Assembly (NCBI GenBank): GCA_030049955.1 | Contig: JASIJX010000015.1 | Location: 1-15,327 of the forward strand | DNA: 15,327 nt | From: Acidobacteriaceae bacterium | Lineage (GTDB): Bacteria; Acidobacteriota; Terriglobia; Terriglobales; Acidobacteriaceae | Direction of reading: 5' to 3' | Shown: positions 15,125 to 15,327 of the stretch, piece by piece | Position numbering within the stretch: the stretch's first letter is position 1 | How the letters are laid out: each line of letters opens with the position of its first letter | Notes under the pieces: model-generated | Database searches by the model: none | What the model was told of the DNA's origin: nothing | The model's input: the letters and a program-made list of their open reading frames with translations, nothing else | Program-made: the position numbers and the translations under genes

Positions 15125-15327
15125 CCATCAGTCCTAGCTTTGCTAGGGCGGGAGCCGGAAGGCCAGACTCATGAATTTCCAATAGAGAATGATGGAAATC
15201 CTCTATTCGGGGCGCTGGTCCCTACCCTAGCATTGCTGCTGTGCCTGCCAAACCTCTGCTCAACACCCTTCCGGTGTGCGAGGTTCCGCGCGAGAGCTTC
15301 GAGGTCTCTTTGCAGATAAAAAATCTG
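15125..15327. other. Non-coding, hairpin-rich flank right of the IS
   Basis: No gene is supported. Several perfect stems are visible: CCTAGC/GCTAGG (15133-15138, 15142-15147, TTT loop), which lies 9 bp outside the IS repeat; AATAGAG/CTCTATT (15181-15187, 15201-15207), which overlaps a rival pair ATTTCC/GGAAAT (15175-15180, 15194-15199); ACACC/GGTGT near 15260-15280; and CAGAT/ATCTG at the window end. This may be an intergenic repeat or the original target of the IS; the sequence alone does not say. Confidence 0.5.

Overview
The window looks like chromosomal DNA from a GC-rich soil or environmental bacterium. Gene content and protein style suggest an Acidobacteriota member (Terriglobia-like); that placement is an inference from protein style, since no rRNA is present.

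Layout. (1) 3-194: the 3' end of a plus-strand gene whose product resembles the C-terminal domain of TonB-type proteins, followed by a hairpin at the convergent junction. (2) 236-9305, minus strand: a Tad (tight adherence, Flp-type pilus) assembly operon. In transcription order it runs tadV/cpaA prepilin peptidase, cpaE/tadZ, cpaF/tadA ATPase, tadB, tadC, two tiny paralogous membrane peptides of 31 and 30 aa, a DUF192-like plus PilZ fusion protein, a TadE-like pseudopilin and a TadG-like VWA protein. Gaps between genes are mostly 13-90 bp. No Flp pilin, CpaB/RcpC or secretin (CpaC/RcpA) gene is seen, so these must lie elsewhere if the system is complete. (3) 9306-10116: a divergent control region of about 810 bp. 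It holds a good sigma-54 type -24/-12 element facing the tad operon and a second one facing the regulator. (4) 10117-11613: a sigma-54 enhancer-binding regulator with a degenerate receiver domain, followed by a strong intrinsic terminator. (5) 11875-13701: a MutS-family ATPase with predicted membrane segments and no mismatch-recognition domain. (6) 13761-15124: a complete IS110-family (IS1111-type) insertion sequence with 17-bp perfect subterminal inverted repeats, a DEDD transposase on the minus strand and a structured non-coding stretch downstream of the transposase. (7) 15125-15327: non-coding, hairpin-rich flank.

How it fits together. The sequence supports a model in which the divergently encoded enhancer-binding protein switches on the tad operon, and possibly itself, through sigma-54 promoters. 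A PilZ protein inside the operon adds a likely cyclic-di-GMP input. The twin small membrane peptides between tadC and the PilZ gene are the least described part of this system. The insertion sequence is the other point of interest: its downstream non-coding end folds as expected for a guide (bridge/seek) RNA, and it shares a 12-nt complementarity with the transposase leader.
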